A DNA stretch of 6,658 bases, from the NCBI GenBank assembly GCA_016213865.1, contig JACQZL010000107.1:1-6658 (forward strand), in the 5' to 3' direction. The position numbers were made by a program, and so were the translations under genes. This DNA is from Candidatus Rifleibacteriota bacterium (lineage in GTDB: Bacteria; UBP17; UBA6191; JACPRK01). Below, piece after piece: positions 5,637 to 6,658 of the stretch. The notes below the pieces were generated by a model. It ran no database searches. It saw nothing but the letters and a program-made list of their open reading frames with translations, and was not told the origin of the DNA. Position 1 is the first letter of the stretch; each line of letters begins with the position of its first letter.

Positions 5637-6658
5637 CTACAGCGGCTCGGGTGAGACGGCCGCCAGGTCCGGCTCGGCCGCGGCGACCAGCATCAAGACC
5701 GAGCCCCGCGGCAGTCTGCGGGAAAGGGGCGGGTTGAGCTCCAGGTTGCCGTCCACCTCCAGGCCCAGCACGGCCGCGTTCGCTTGCGCCTTGATGCCTC
5801 GAAACACGCGCGCCAGCTCGATCCCGGTCCACTGCTCGGGGACAGGGACCCGGTGGACGGCGGTCCCGATGCCTCCCGCGAAGAGCGAGCGCGCGAGTTT
5901 GCCCAGACCGGGATTCAGGGAGATCGCGGCCAGGAAGCTCGCCGTGACCGTGGCCTTGACGAAGACCTCCTCGACGCCGGCGATGCGCAGGTGGCTCTCG
6001 TTGTCCGGGTTGATGAGCTCCACGGTCGTGAAGACCCGCGGAGCCATCTTCTCGATGGTCAGGGCCGCGAGGACCGTGCGTGCATCGCGGTCCTGGTCGC
6101 TGCGGTCGGCGGTCCGGTCGGCCAACAGGACCGCGGTGCTCGCGTGGCGCACGCCGGCCTGCTCCAGGACGGAGACCCGCGTGTAGTCGCCGCGCACGAC
6201 GTAGACCCGCTCGGGCGACAACCGGGCCACTTCCGCCGCGTCGGCCTCCGCCAGTTCGGCCACGACCACGACGGGACGCGGCGGTTGACTGCGGTCGGCG
6301 AGCAGCTCGCGGACCAGCCGGAGGCCGGCGCGGTTCCAGCCGCAGATCAGGATCTGGCCCCTCACGTCTTCGATGCTCACGATCTTCTCGTCCATGTGCC
6401 TCCTCAAGCGCTGGACCATCACCGCCGACACGATGCCCGTGAAGATGGCAAAGACGGTCATCCCTGCCAGGATGCCGAAGAGGGCCAAAACCCGCCCCTC
6501 GGCCGACTGTGGGACCGTGTCCATTTCGCCGGTGACGATCAGCATCAGGCTCCACCAGAGGGCCGAGCCGAGCGACCCGAAGGTGCCCGGTCTCTGTCCC
6601 TCGAACTGCATGATGCCGACCGCCGCCAGGATCAGGACCGTCGTCAAGAAGGTGCCCA
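5637..6658 (-). CDS. Two-helix ion channel with cytoplasmic RCK (TrkA-N/TrkA-C) domain, 5' end missing
   Basis: A partial gene. The frame is open to the right edge, and the TTG at 6647 reads best as an internal Leu, because hydrophobic sequence (FLTTVLILAAVGIM) runs back across it. Numbering residues from that codon, the end of the first membrane helix is about 1-13, the pore helix ALWWSLML 29-36, a filter-position segment VTGEMD 38-43 followed by TVP, and the second helix about 52-78. A regulatory RCK domain starts near 97 with the Rossmann-type ILICGWNRAG (99-108), then VRGDYT (151-156), ADRT (176-179), DARTVLAALTIEK (188-200) and ELINPDNESHLRIAG (210-224), all typical of TrkA-N. A TrkA-C-like end covers about 264-322. 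RCK domains gate such channels on nucleotide or ion binding. The layout is MthK/Kch-like, but the filter is not TVGYGD, so potassium selectivity should not be assumed. It converges on the aldo/keto reductase. Confidence 0.85.
   Translation of the reverse strand, partial: GTFLTTVLILAAVGIMQFEGQRPGTFGSLGSALWWSLMLIVTGEMDTVPQSAEGRVLALFGILAGMTVFAIFTGIVSAVMVQRLRRHMDEKIVSIEDVRGQILICGWNRAGLRLVRELLADRSQPPRPVVVVAELAEADAAEVARLSPERVYVVRGDYTRVSVLEQAGVRHASTAVLLADRTADRSDQDRDARTVLAALTIEKMAPRVFTTVELINPDNESHLRIAGVEEVFVKATVTASFLAAISLNPGLGKLARSLFAGGIGTAVHRVPVPEQWTGIELARVFRGIKAQANAAVLGLEVDGNLELNPPLSRRLPRGSVLMLVAAAEPDLAAVSPEPL

Overview
The window is about two-thirds G+C, with strongly GC-biased third codon positions and long open frames on both strands that are mostly shadows. 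It carries three complete genes and one partial gene. A membrane-anchored Ser/Thr kinase with a large C-terminal sensor region points to a high-GC bacterium with many eukaryotic-like kinases, such as Planctomycetota, Myxococcota or Acidobacteriota. I cannot decide the phylum from this sequence. I see no tRNA, rRNA, CRISPR array, transposase or phage gene.

Layout. Positions 1-145 lead into the kinase gene and show no feature I can support. The kinase (146-2743, +) has a cytoplasmic Hanks-type catalytic domain, one membrane helix, then an FN3-like stretch and a probable Asp-box beta-propeller. It faces a MetX-like alpha/beta-hydrolase gene (2945-4186, -). The 201-base gap between them holds several GC-rich palindromes. 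The hydrolase is divergent from an aldo/keto reductase gene (4341-5393, +). Their shared 154-base gap has two opposed TAGACT boxes around a 7-bp dyad, and each gene has a strong Shine-Dalgarno site. The reductase converges on a two-helix ion channel with a C-terminal RCK/TrkA-N domain (5637-6658, -), whose 5' end lies beyond the right edge. The gap between those two holds a short direct repeat, a REPIN-like inverted pair of palindromes and a further inverted repeat.

How the genes relate. There is no co-directional operon: orientations alternate (+, -, +, -), so each gene is probably its own transcription unit. The hydrolase and reductase could be co-regulated from the shared divergent region. 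Nothing ties the kinase or the channel to them beyond proximity.

The points most worth a second look are the kinase/propeller fusion, the non-canonical VTGEMD sequence where a potassium channel normally has TVGYGD, the REPIN-like doublet with compensatory stem changes, and the symmetric divergent promoter region. I found no clear case for a wholly new multi-gene system.
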